Shown here: piece after piece, positions 39,378 to 52,621 of the stretch
Layout: the number at the start of each line of letters is the position of its first letter
Position numbering within the stretch: position 1 is the first letter of the stretch
NCBI GenBank assembly: GCA_030435675.1
Contig: CM059622.1
Span: forward strand, 12,090,001-12,154,000
Length of the DNA: 64,000 nt
Source of the DNA: Steinernema hermaphroditum
Taxonomy: Eukaryota > Nematoda > Chromadorea > Rhabditida > Steinernematidae
Direction: 5' to 3'
The notes under the pieces: model-generated
Database searches by the model: none
The model's input: the letters and a program-made list of their open reading frames with translations, nothing else
Told to the model about the DNA's origin: nothing
Made by a program: the position numbers and the translations under genes

Positions 39378-42300
39378 TCAATTCGAGACAGCAGGGTCCT
39401 TGCTCATACAAAGAGTTCTGCATCTGACCCTCCTGCTCCAAAGTACCATAGCATTTTTATGATTCCATCTTGTAGAACTGCACGAGCCTGATCGAACGCG
39501 CCTATTCCCGTTGGGATTACTGTGGTCTACCTTAGTTTCCTGCAAAACTTTCAATTCGAGACAGCAGGGTCCTTGCTCATACAAAGAGTTCTGCATCTGA
39601 CCCTCCTGCTCCAAAGTACCATAGCATTTTTATGATTCCATCTTGTAGAACTGCACGAGCCTGATCGAACGCGCCTATTCCCGTTGGATGTACTGTGGAC
39701 TATCTTAGTTTCCTGCAAAACTTTCAATTCGAGACAGCAGGGGCCTTGCTCATACAAAGAGTTCTGCATCTGACCCTCCTGCTCCAAAGTACCATAGCAT
39801 TTTTATGATTCCATCTTGTAGAACTGCACGAGCCTGATCGAACGCGCCTATTCCCGTTGGGATTACTGTGGTCTACCTTAGTTTCCTGCAAAACTTTCAA
39901 TTCGAGACAGCAGGGTCCTTGCTCATACAAAGAGTTCTGCATCTGACCCTCCTGCTCCAAAGTACCATAGCATTTTTATGATTCCATCTTGTAGAACTGC
40001 ACGAGCCTGATCGAACGCGCCTATTCCCGTTGGATGTACTGTGGACTATCTTAGTTTCGTGCAAAACTTTCAATTCGAGACAGCAGGGGCCTTGCTCATA
40101 CAAAGAGTTCTGCATCTGACCCTCCTGCTCCAAAGTACCATAGCATTTTTATGATTCCATCTTGTAGAACTGCACGAGCCTGATCGAACGCGCCTATTCC
40201 CGTTGGGATTACTGTGGTCTACCTTAGTTTCCTGCAAAACTTTCAATTCGAGACAGCAGGGTCCTTGCTCATACAAAGAGCTTCTGCATCTGACCCTCCT
40301 GCTCCAAAGTACCATAGCATTTTTATGATTGGATCTTGTAGAACTGCACGAGCCTGATCGAACGCGCCTATTCCCGTTGGATGTACTGTGGACTATCTTA
40401 GTTTCCTGCAAAACTTTCAATTCGAGACAGCAGGGTCCTTGCTCATACAAAGACTTTTGCATCTGACCCCTCCTGCTCCAAAGTACCATAGCATTTTTAT
40501 GTTTCGATCTTGTAGAACTGCACGAGCCTGATCGAACGCGCCTATTCCCGTTGGATTTGACTGTGGTCTATCTTAGTTTCCTGCAAAACTTTCAATTCGA
40601 GACAGCAGGGTCCTTGCTCATACAAAGAGTTCTGCATCTGACCCTCCTGCTCCAAAGTACCATAGCATTTTTATGATTCCATCTTGTAGAACTGCACGAG
40701 CCTGATCGAACGCGCCTATTCCCGTTGGGATTACTGTGGTCTACCTTAGTTTCCTGCAAAACTTTCAATTCGAGACAGCAGGGTCCTTGCTCATACAAAG
40801 AGTTCTGCATCTGACCCTCCTGCTCCAAAGTACCATAGCATTTTTATGATTCCATCTTGTAGAACTGCACGAGCCTGATCGAACGCGCCTATTCCCGTTG
40901 GGATTACTGTGGTCTACCTTAGTTTCCTGCAAAACTTTCAATTCGAGACAGCAGGGTCCTTGCTCATACAAAGACCTTTGCATCTGACCCCTCCTGCTCC
41001 AAAGTACCATAGCATTTTTATGATTGGATCTTGTAGAACTGCACGAGCCTGATCGAACGCGCCTATTCCCGTTGGATGTACTGTGGACTATCTTAGTTTC
41101 CTGCAAAACTTTCAATTCGAGACAGCAGGGGCCTTGCTCATACAAAGAGTTCTGCATCTGACCCTCCTGCTCCAAAGTACCATAGCATTTTTATGATTCC
41201 ATCTTGTAGAACTGCACGAGCCTGATCGAACGCGCCTATTCCCGTTGGGATTTCCTGTGGGTCTATCTTAGTTTCCTGCAAAACTTTCAATTCGAGACAG
41301 CAGGGTCCTTGCTCATACAAAGACCTTCTGCATCTGACCCCTCCTGCTCCAAAGTACCATAGCATTTTTATGATTGGATCTTGTAGAACTGCACGAGCCT
41401 GATCGAACGCGCCTATTCCCGTTGGGATTTACTGTGGTCTATCTTAGTTTCCTGCAAAACTTTCAATTCGAGACAGCAGGGGCCTTGCTCATACAAAGAG
41501 TTCTGCATCTGACCCTCCTGCTCCAAAGTACCATAGCATTTTTATGATTCCATCTTGTAGAACTGCACGAGCCTGATCGAACGCGCCTATTCCCGTTGGG
41601 ATTACTGTGGTCTACCTTAGTTTCCTGCAAAACTTTCAATTCGAGACAGCAGGGTCCTTGCTCATACAAAGACCTTCTGCATCTGACCCCTCCTGCTCCA
41701 AAGTACCATAGCATTTTTATGATTGGATCTTGTAGAACTGCACGAGCCTGATCGAACGCGCCTATTCCCGTTGGATTTGAGTGTGGTCTATCTTAGTTTC
41801 CTGCAAAACTTTCAATTCGAGACAGCAGGGTCCTTGCTCATACAAAGAGTTCTGCATCTGACCCTCCTGCTCCAAAGTACCATAGCATTTTTATGATTCC
41901 ATCTTGTAGAACTGCACGAGCCTGATCGAACGCGCCTATTCCCGTTGGGATTACTGTGGTCTACCTTAGTTTCCTGCAAAACTTTCAATTCGAGACAGCA
42001 GGGTCCTTGCTCATACAAAGACCTTTGCATCTGACCCCTCCTGCTCCAAAGTACCATAGCATTTTTATGATTGGATCTTGTAGAACTGCACGAGCCTGAT
42101 CGAACGCGCCTATTCCCGTTGGATGTACTGTGGACTATCTTAGTTTCCTGCAAAACTTTCAATTCGAGACAGCAGGGGCCTTGCTCATACAAAGAGTTCT
42201 GCATCTGACCCTCCTGCTCCAAAGTACCATAGCATTTTTATGATTCCATCTTGTAGAACTGCACGAGCCTGATCGAACGCGCCTATTCCCGTTGGGATTA

Positions 42301-44067
42301 CTGTGGTCTACCTTAGTTTCCTGCAAAACTTTCAATTCGAGACAGCAGGGTCCTTGCTCATACAAAGAGTTCTGCATCTGACCCCTCCTGCTCCAAAGTA
42401 CCATAGCATTTTTATGATTCCATCTTGTAGAACTGCACGAGCCTGATCGAACGCGCCTATTCCCGTTGGATGTACTGTGGTCTACCTTAGTTTCCTGCAA
42501 AACTTTCAATTCGAGACAGCAGGGTCCTTGCTCATACAAAGACTTATGCATCTGACCCCTCCTGCTCCAAAGTACCATAGCATTTTTATGATTCCATCTT
42601 GTAGAACTGCACGAGCCTGATCGAACGCGCCTATTCCCGTTGGGTTTGACTTGGTCTATCTTAGTTTCCTGCAAAACTTTCAATTCGAGACAGCAGGGTC
42701 CTTGCTCATACAAAGAGTTCTGCATCTGACCCTCCTGCTCCAAAGTACCATAGCATTTTTATGATTCCATCTTGTAGAACTGCACGAGCCTGATCGAACG
42801 CGCCTATTCCCGTTGGATGTACTGTGGTCTATCTTAGTTTCCTGCAAAACTTTCAATTCGAGACAGCAGGGGCCTTGCTCATACAAAGAGTTCTGCATCT
42901 GACCCTCCTGCTCCAAAGTACCATAGCATTTTTATGATTCCATCTTGTAGAACTGCACGAGCCTGATCGAACGCGCCTATTCCCGTTGGGATTACTGTGG
43001 TCTACCTTAGTTTCCTGCAAAACTTTCAATTCGAGACAGCAGGGTCCTTGCTCATACAAAGACATCTGCATCTGACCCCTCCTGCTCCAAAGTACCATAG
43101 CATTTTTATGATTCCATCTTGTAGAACTGCACGAGCCTGATCGAACGCGCCTATTCCCGTTGGATGTACTGTGGTCTACCTTAGTTTCCTGCAAAACTTT
43201 CAATTCGAGACAGCAGGGTCCTTGCTCATACAAAGAGTTCTGCATCTGACCCCTCCTGCTCCAAAGTACCATAGCATTTTTATGATTCCATCTTGTAGAA
43301 CTGCACGAGCCTGATCGAACGCGCCTATTCCCGTTGGGATGTACTGTGGTCTACCTTAGTTTCCTGCAAAACTTTCAATTCGAGACAGCAGGGTCCTTGC
43401 TCATACAAAGAGTTCTGCATCTGACCCTCCTGCTCCAAAGTACCATAGCATTTTTATGATTCCATCTTGTAGAACTGCACGAGCCTGATCGAACGCGCCT
43501 ATTCCCGTTGGGATTACTGTGGTCTATCTTAGTTTCCTGCAAAACTTTCAATTCGAGACAGCAGGGGCCTTGCTCATACAAAGAGTTCTGCATCTGACCC
43601 TCCTGCTCCAAAGTACCATAGCATTTTTATGATTCCATCTTGTAGAACTGCACGAGCCTGATCGAACGCGCCTATTCCCGTTGGATGTACTGTGGACTAT
43701 CTTAGTTTCGTGCAAAACTTTCAATTCGAGACAGCAGGGGCCTTGCTCATACAAAGAGTTCTGCATCTGACCCTCCTGCTCCAAAGTACCATAGCATTTT
43801 TATGATTCCATCTTGTAGAACTGCACGAGCCTGATCGAACGCGCCTATTCCCGTTGGGATTACTGGTGGTCTATCTTAGTTTCCTGCAAAACTTTCAATT
43901 CGAGACAGCAGGGTCCTTGCTCATACAAAGAGTTCTGCATCTGACCCTCCTGCTCCAAAGTACCATAGCATTTTTATGATTCCATCTTGTAGAACTGCAC
44001 GAGCCTGATCGAACGCGCCTATTCCCGTTGGATTTGATGTGGTCTATCTTAGTTTCCTGCAAAACTT

Positions 44068-45100
44068 TCAATTCGAGACAGCAGGGTCCTTGCTCATACA
44101 AAGAGTTCTGCATCTGACCCTCCTGCTCCAAAGTACCATAGCATTTTTATGATTCCATCTTGTAGAACTGCACGAGCCTGATCGAACGCGCCTATTCCCG
44201 TTGGATGTACTGTGGTCTATCTTAGTTTCCTGCAAAACTTTCAATTCGAGACAGCAGGGGCCTTGCTCATACAAAGAGTTCTGCATCTGACCCTCCTGCT
44301 CCAAAGTACCATAGCATTTTTATGATTCCATCTTGTAGAACTGCACGAGCCTGATCGAACGCGCCTATTCCCGTTGGGATTACTGTGGTCTACCTTAGTT
44401 TCCTGCAAAACTTTCAATTCGAGACAGCAGGGTCCTTGCTCATACAAAGAGTTCTGCATCTGACCCTCCTGCTCCAAAGTACCATAGCATTTTTATGATT
44501 GGATCTTGTAGAACTGCACGAGCCTGATCGAACGCGCCTATTCCCGTTGGATTTGAGTTGGTCTATCTTAGTTTCCTGCAAAACTTTCAATTCGAGACAG
44601 CAGGGTCCTTGCTCATACAAAGAGTTCTGCATCTGACCCTCCTGCTCCAAAGTACCATAGCATTTTTATGATTCCATCTTGTAGAACTGCACGAGCCTGA
44701 TCGAACGCGCCTATTCCCGTTGGATGTACTGTGGTCTATCTTAGTTTCCTGCAAAACTTTCAATTCGAGACAGCAGGGGCCTTGCTCATACAAAGAGTTC
44801 TGCATCTGACCCTCCTGCTCCAAAGTACCATAGCATTTTTATGATTCCATCTTGTAGAACTGCACGAGCCTGATCGAACGCGCCTATTCCCGTTGGGATT
44901 ACTGTGGTCTACCTTAGTTTCCTGCAAAACTTTCAATTCGAGACAGCAGGGTCCTTGCTCATACAAAGAGTTCTGCATCTGACCCTCCTGCTCCAAAGTA
45001 CCATAGCATTTTTATGATTCCATCTTGTAGAACTGCACGAGCCTGATCGAACGCGCCTATTCCCGTTGGGATTACTGTGGTCTACCTTAGTTTCCTGCAA
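44068..45100 (-). repeat. 519-bp trimeric repeat in the right arm
   Basis: A series of monomers carrying GGATGTACTGTGGTCT, GGGATTACTGTGGTCTACC and a third, more variable, type recurs at a 519-bp interval (starts at 44,068 and 44,587). It is a local three-monomer duplication. Confidence 0.6.
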
Positions 45101-48100
45101 AACTTTCAATTCGAGACAGCAGGGTCCTTGCTCATACAAAGACATCTGCATCTGACCCCTCCTGCTCCAAAGTACCATAGCATTTTTATGATTCCATCTT
45201 GTAGAACTGCACGAGCCTGATCGAACGCGCCTATTCCCGTTGGATGTACTGTGGACTATCTTAGTTTCCTGCAAAACTTTCAATTCGAGACAGCAGGGGC
45301 CTTGCTCATACAAAGACCTCTGCATCTGACCCCTCCTGCTCCAAAGTACCATAGCATTTTTATGATTCCATCTTGTAGAACTGCACGAGCCTGATCGAAC
45401 GCGCCTATTCCCGTTGGATTTGAGGTGGTCTATCTTAGTTTCCTGCAAAACTTTCAATTCGAGACAGCAGGGTCCTTGCTCATACAAAGAGTTCTGCATC
45501 TGACCCTCCTGCTCCAAAGTACCATAGCATTTTTATGATTCCATCTTGTAGAACTGCACGAGCCTGATCGAACGCGCCTATTCCCGTTGGGATTACTGTG
45601 GTCTACCTTAGTTTCCTGCAAAACTTTCAATTCGAGACAGCAGGGTCCTTGCTCATACAAAGAGTTCTGCATCTGACCCTCCTGCTCCAAAGTACCATAG
45701 CATTTTTATGATTCCATCTTGTAGAACTGCACGAGCCTGATCGAACGCGCCTATTCCCGTTGGGATTACTGTGGTCTACCTTAGTTTCCTGCAAAACTTT
45801 CAATTCGAGACAGCAGGGTCCTTGCTCATACAAAGACCTTTGCATCTGACCCCTCCTGCTCCAAAGTACCATAGCATTTTTATGATTCCATCTTGTAGAA
45901 CTGCACGAGCCTGATCGAACGCGCCTATTCCCGTTGGATGTACTGTGGACTATCTTAGTTTCCTGCAAAACTTTCAATTCGAGACAGCAGGGTCCTTGCT
46001 CATACAAAGACCTTTGCATCTGACCCCTCCTGCTCCAAAGTACCATAGCATTTTTATGATTCCATCTTGTAGAACTGCACGAGCCTGATCGAACGCGCCT
46101 ATTCCCGTTGGATTTGAGTTGGTCTATCTTAGTTTCCTGCAAAACTTTCAATTCGAGACAGCAGGGTCCTTGCTCATACAAAGAGTTCTGCATCTGACCC
46201 TCCTGCTCCAAAGTACCATAGCATTTTTATGATTCCATCTTGTAGAACTGCACGAGCCTGATCGAACGCGCCTATTCCCGTTGGGATGTACTGTGGTCTA
46301 CCTTAGTTTCCTGCAAAACTTTCAATTCGAGACAGCAGGGGCCTTGCTCATACAAAGAGTTCTGCATCTGACCCTCCTGCTCCAAAGTACCATAGCATTT
46401 TTATGATTCCATCTTGTAGAACTGCACGAGCCTGATCGAACGCGCCTATTCCCGTTGGGATTACTGTGGTCTACCTTAGTTTCCTGCAAAACTTTCAATT
46501 CGAGACAGCACGGTCCTTGCTCATACAAAGACCTTTGCATCTGACCCTCCTGCTCCAAAGTACCATAGCATTTTTATGATTCGATCTTGTAGAACTGCAC
46601 GAGCCTGATCGAACGCGCCTATTCCCGTTGGATGTACTGTGGTCTACCTTAGTTTCCTGCAAAACTTTCAATTCGAGACAGCAGGGTCCTTGCTCATACA
46701 AAGACCTTTGCATCTGACCCCTCCGCTCCAAAGTACCATAGCATTTTTATGATTGGATCTTGTAGAACTGCACGAGCCTGATCGAACGCGCCTATTCCCG
46801 TTGGATGTACTGTGGTCTACCTTAGTTTCCTGCAAAACTTTCAATTCGAGACAGCAGGGGCCTTGCTCATACAAAGAGTTCTGCATCTGACCCTCCTGCT
46901 CCAAAGTACCATAGCATTTTTATGATTCCATCTTGTAGAACTGCACGAGCCTGATCGAACGCGCCTATTCCCGTTGGGATTACTGTGGTCTACCTTAGTT
47001 TCCTGCAAAACTTTCAATTCGAGACAGCAGGGGCCTTGCTCATACAAAGAGTTCTGCATCTGACCCTCCTGCTCCAAAGTACCATAGCATTTTTATGATT
47101 CCATCTTGTAGAACTGCACGAGCCTGATCGAACGCGCCTATTCCCGTTGGATGTACTGTGGACTATCTTAGTTTCCTGCAAAACTTTCAATTCGAGACAG
47201 CAGGGGCCTTGCTCATACAAAGACCTGTGCATCTGACCCCTCCTGCTCCAAAGTACCATAGCATTTTTATGATTCGATCTTGTAGAACTGCACGAGCCTG
47301 ATCGAACGCGCCTATTCCCGTTGGGATTACTGATTGGTCTACCTTAGTTTCCTGCAAAACTTTCAATTCGAGACAGCAGGGGCCTTGCTCATACAAAGAG
47401 TTCTGCATCTGACCCTCCTGCTCCAAAGTACCATAGCATTTTTATGATTCCATCTTGTAGAACTGCACGAGCCTGATCGAACGCGCCTATTCCCGTTGGA
47501 TGTACTGTGGTCTACCTTAGTTTCCTGCAAAACTTTCAATTCGAGACAGCAGGGGCCTTGCTCATACAAAGAGTTCTGCATCTGACCCTCCTGCTCCAAA
47601 GTACCATAGCATTTTTATGATTCCATCTTGTAGAACTGCACGAGCCTGATCGAACGCGCCTATTCCCGTTGGGATTACTGTGGTCTACCTTAGTTTCCTG
47701 CAAAACTTTCAATTCGAGACAGCAGGGTCCTTGCTCATACAAAGAGTTCTGCATCTGACCCTCCTGCTCCAAAGTACCATAGCATTTTTATGATTCGATC
47801 TTGTAGAACTGCACGAGCCTGATCGAACGCGCCTATTCCCGTTGGATTTGACTGTGGTCTATCTTAGTTTCCTGCAAAACTTTCAATTCGAGACAGCAGG
47901 GTCCTTGCTCATACAAAGAGTTCTGCATCTGACCCTCCTGCTCCAAAGTACCATAGCATTTTTATGATTCCATCTTGTAGAACTGCACGAGCCTGATCGA
48001 ACGCGCCTATTCCCGTTGGATGTACTGTGGTCTACCTTAGTTTCCTGCAAAACTTTCAATTCGAGACAGCAGGGGCCTTGCTCATACAAAGAGTTCTGCA

Positions 48101-51100
48101 TCTGACCCTCCTGCTCCAAAGTACCATAGCATTTTTATGATTCCATCTTGTAGAACTGCACGAGCCTGATCGAACGCGCCTATTCCCGTTGGGATTACTG
48201 TGGTCTACCTTAGTTTCCTGCAAAACTTTCAATTCGAGACAGCAGGGTCCTTGCTCATACAAAGACCTTCTGCATCTGACCCCTCCTGCTCCAAAGTACC
48301 ATAGCATTTTTATGATTCGATCTTGTAGAACTGCACGAGCCTGATCGAACGCGCCTATTCCCGTTGGATGTACTGTGGACTATCTTAGTTTCGTGCAAAA
48401 CTTTCAATTCGAGACAGCAGGGTCCTTGCTCATACAAAGACCTTTGCATCTGACCCCTCCTGCTCCAAAGTACCATAGCATTTTTATGATTGGATCTTGT
48501 AGAACTGCACGAGCCTGATCGAACGCGCCTATTCCCGTTGGGATTACTGTGGTCTATCTTAGTTTCCTGCAAAACTTTCAATTCGAGACAGCAGGGTCCT
48601 TGCTCATACAAAGAGTTCTGCATCTGACCCTCCTGCTCCAAAGTACCATAGCATTTTTATGATTCCATCTTGTAGAACTGCACGAGCCTGATCGAACGCG
48701 CCTATTCCCGTTGGGATTACTGTGGTCTACCTTAGTTTCCTGCAAAACTTTCAATTCGAGACAGCAGGGTCCTTGCTCATACAAAGAGTTCTGCATCTGA
48801 CCCTCCTGCTCCAAAGTACCATAGCATTTTTATGATTCCATCTTGTAGAACTGCACGAGCCTGATCGAACGCGCCTATTCCCGTTGGGATTACTGTGGTC
48901 TACCTTAGTTTCCTGCAAAACTTTCAATTCGAGACAGCAGGGTCCTTGCTCATACAAAGACCTTTGCATCTGACCCCTCCGCTCCAAAGTACCATAGCAT
49001 TTTTATGATTGGATCTTGTAGAACTGCACGAGCCTGATCGAACGCGCCTATTCCCGTTGGATGTACTGTGGACTATCTTAGTTTCGTGCAAAACTTTCAA
49101 TTCGAGACAGCAGGGTCCTTGCTCATACAAAGAGTTCTGCATCTGACCCTCCTGCTCCAAAGTACCATAGCATTTTTATGATTCCATCTTGTAGAACTGC
49201 ACGAGCCTGATCGAACGCGCCTATTCCCGTTGGGATTACTGTGGTCTACCTTAGTTTCCTGCAAAACTTTCAATTCGAGACAGCAGGGTCCTTGCTCATA
49301 CAAAGACCTATGCATCTGACCCCTCCTGCTCCAAAGTACCATAGCATTTTTATGATTGGATCTTGTAGAACTGCACGAGCCTGATCGAACGCGCCTATTC
49401 CCGTTGGATGTACTGTGGACTATCTTAGTTTCCTGCAAAACTTTCAATTCGAGACAGCAGGGTCCTTGCTCATACAAAGAGTTCTGCATCTGACCCTCCT
49501 GCTCCAAAGTACCATAGCATTTTTATGATTCCATCTTGTAGAACTGCACGAGCCTGATCGAACGCGCCTATTCCCGTTGGGATTACTGTGGTCTACCTTA
49601 GTTTCCTGCAAAACTTTCAATTCGAGACAGCAGGGTCCTTGCTCATACAAAGACCTTTGCATCTGACCCCTCCGCTCCAAAGTACCATAGCATTTTTATG
49701 ATTGGATCTTGTAGAACTGCACGAGCCTGATCGAACGCGCCTATTCCCGTTGGATGTACTGTGGACTATCTTAGTTTCCTGCAAAACTTTCAATTCGAGA
49801 CAGCAGGGGCCTTGCTCATACAAAGAGTTCTGCATCTGACCCTCCTGCTCCAAAGTACCATAGCATTTTTATGATTCCATCTTGTAGAACTGCACGAGCC
49901 TGATCGAACGCGCCTATTCCCGTTGGGATTACTGTGGTCTACCTTAGTTTCCTGCAAAACTTTCAATTCGAGACAGCAGGGTCCTTGCTCATACAAAGAC
50001 CTTTGCATCTGACCCCTCCGCTCCAAAGTACCATAGCATTTTTATGATTGGATCTTGTAGAACTGCACGAGCCTGATCGAACGCGCCTATTCCCGTTGGA
50101 TGTACTGTGGACTATCTTAGTTTCCTGCAAAACTTTCAATTCGAGACAGCAGGGGCCTTGCTCATACAAAGAGTTCTGCATCTGACCCTCCTGCTCCAAA
50201 GTACCATAGCATTTTTATGATTCCATCTTGTAGAACTGCACGAGCCTGATCGAACGCGCCTATTCCCGTTGGATTTACTGTGGTCTATCTTAGTTTCCTG
50301 CAAAACTTTCAATTCGAGACAGCAGGGGCCTTGCTCATACAAAGAGTTCTGCATCTGACCCTCCTGCTCCAAAGTACCATAGCATTTTTATGATTCCATC
50401 TTGTAGAACTGCACGAGCCTGATCGAACGCGCCTATTCCCGTTGGATTTACTGTGGTCTATCTTAGTTTCCTGCAAAACTTTCAATTCGAGACAGCAGGG
50501 TCCTTGCTCATACAAAGACCTTTGCATCTGACCCCTCCGCTCCAAAGTACCATAGCATTTTTATGATTCCATCTTGTAGAACTGCACGAGCCTGATCGAA
50601 CGCGCCTATTCCCGTTGGGATTACTGTGGTCTACCTTAGTTTCCTGCAAAACTTTCAATTCGAGACAGCAGGGGCCTTGCTCATACAAAGAGTTCTGCAT
50701 CTGACCCTCCTGCTCCAAAGTACCATAGCATTTTTATGATTCCATCTTGTAGAACTGCACGAGCCGGATCGAACGCGCCTATTCCCGTTGGATTTACTGT
50801 GGACTATCTTAGTTTCGTGCAAAACTTTCAATTCGAGACAGCAGGGGCCTTGCTCATACAAAGAGTTCTGCATCTGACCCTCCTGCTCCAAAGTACCATA
50901 GCATTTTTATGATTCCATCTTGTAGAACTGCACGAGCCTGATCGAACGCGCCTATTCCCGTTGGATTTACTGTGGACTATCTTAGTTTCGTGCAAAACTT
51001 TCAATTCGAGACAGCAGGGGCCTTGCTCATACAAAGAGTTCTGCATCTGACCCTCCTGCTCCAAAGTACCATAGCATTTTTATGATTCCATCTTGTAGAA

Positions 51101-51693
51101 CTGCACGAGCCTGATCGAACGCGCCTATTCCCGTTGGATTTGAGTTGGTCTATCTTAGTTTCCTGCAAAACTTTCAATTCGAGACAGCAGGGTCCTTGCT
51201 CATACAAAGACCTTTGCATCTGACCCCTCCGCTCCAAAGTACCATAGCATTTTTATGATTGGATCTTGTAGAACTGCACGAGCCTGATCGAACGCGCCTA
51301 TTCCCGTTGGATTTGAGTTGGTCTATCTTAGTTTCCTGCAAAACTTTCAATTCGAGACAGCAGGGTCCTTGCTCATACAAAGACCTTTGCATCTGACCCC
51401 TCCTGCTCCAAAGTACCATAGCATTTTTATGATTGGATCTTGTAGAACTGCACGAGCCTGATCGAACGCGCCTATTCCCGTTGGATGTACTGTGGACTAT
51501 CTTAGTTTCGTGCAAAACTTTCAATTCGAGACAGCAGGGTCCTTGCTCATACAAAGACCTTTGCATCTGACCCCTCCGCTCCAAAGTACCATAGCATTTT
51601 TATGATTGGATCTTGTAGAACTGCACGAGCCTGATCGAACGCGCCTATTCCCGTTGGGATTACTGTGGTCTACCTTAGTTTCCTGCAAAACTT

Positions 51694-52027
51694 TCAATTC
51701 GAGACAGCAGGGTCCTTGCTCATACAAAGACCTTTGCATCTGACCCCTCCGCTCCAAAGAACCATATCATTTTTATGATTGGATCTTGTAGAACTGCACG
51801 AGCCTGATCGAACGCGCCTATTCCCGTTGGATTTGAGTTGGTCTATCTTAGTTTCCTGCAAAACTTTCAATTCGAGACAGCAGGGTCCTTGCTCATACAA
51901 GGACCTTTGCATCTGACCCCTCCGCTCCAAAGTACCATATCATTGTTATGATTGGATCTTGTAGAACTGCACGAGCCTGATCGAACGCGCCTATTCCCGT
52001 TGGATTTGAGTTGGTCTATCTTAGTTT
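51694..52027 (-). repeat. Degenerating array edge
   Basis: The last two monomers carry changes rare or absent elsewhere: AAAGAACCATATCATT near 51,757, CAAGGACCTTTGC near 51,899 and CCATATCATTGTTATG near 51,935. The repeat then stops abruptly inside TTAGTTT and unique sequence begins. Confidence 0.8.
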
Positions 52028-52613
52028 TTTGGGTAACGCAGCATTAAACGAGGTTGTTGAGCAGAATTCGAAAGCAAACTACACGAGAACTCAAGACAGC
52101 CTTTGTGAACGTTAATTAATCTACCATTATCAGACGCTTGAACGCCATTTGAAAGATCAACAGGTGTGAAAAAAAGGTCGCTTAAGTCAGATGGCCCGAA
52201 AATGGTTGTGGAAATCAGGGGGCGAAATGTGCAAAAAATCACCAAGAATCAGTATGATTGGGATCCTTCTTCGCAAGATCAACGATAGTGATTCGACCGC
52301 CTTATAGCCCTGACATCTCGCCATCTGTCTGCCACTTATCCCGGTCGATGCAGTCCTCCTCCGCAGAAATAAACTTCAAAAGAAGTGAGACGGTCGAAAT
52401 TTGAATCATAAACTTTTTCAAGTCCAAACCAGCATGAATTCTTTGAGAAAGACATTCATTCTCTGCGTGGACGTTGGCAAGAAGTCGTGGTTACTAATGA
52501 TGAATATATTTTGGATTCAGCTTTTGATTATTATACTTTCATGATCAATTTTCTTTTTGACAAAAATCGACATTTCTTTTGCATCAACCTAATATGTTTG
52601 AAATAGTTTGTTG
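52028..52613. other. Intergenic, array flank
   Basis: This is AT-rich unique sequence between the satellite and the hAT element. I see no convincing exon, RNA gene or repeat; the short open frames show no recognisable domain and no splice context. Confidence 0.6.
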
Positions 52614-52621
52614 CTACGTAT
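52614..52621 (+). repeat. hAT target site duplication, left
   Basis: The 8-mer CTACGTAT directly precedes the CAGGG terminus of the transposon and is repeated perfectly at 53,188-53,195. Eight bp is the characteristic hAT duplication length. Confidence 0.95.

Larger units (their letters stand above)
18138..52027 (-). repeat. Satellite array, right arm (173/174-bp tandem repeat)
   Basis: About 195 copies of the same satellite lie here in the opposite orientation to the left arm; read on the plus strand, a unit runs TTAGTTTCCTGCAAAACTTT, CAATTCGAGACAGCAGGG, TTGCTCATACAAAGA, CTCCAAAGTACCATAGC, GATCGAACGCGCC. Unit length alternates between 173 and 174 bp: CTGACCCTCC versus CTGACCCCTCC accounts for much of it, and GGGATTACTG versus GGATTTGACTG also varies. 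In 174-bp runs a 58-codon frame stays in phase, giving open frames up to 194 codons, which I regard as artefacts. The CCCTATCTG subfamily common in the left arm is not seen. The array ends in the sequence TCTATCTTAGTTT at about 52,027. Confidence 0.98.

Noticed and set aside
18535..51930. Minus-strand open frames of 78 to 195 codons in the right arm
   Set aside because: They come from the same satellite; longer ones occur only where 174-bp units keep the frame. They show no domain and no start signal.
1..52027. CRISPR array
   Set aside because: The unit is 173 bp with no distinct repeat-spacer structure, and the gene context is eukaryotic.
1..52027. Pol III B-box in the satellite (GCGTTCGATCAGG)
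   Set aside because: Only the GTTCGAT core fits the B-box consensus and no A box is correctly placed, so the satellite is not called tRNA- or SINE-derived.
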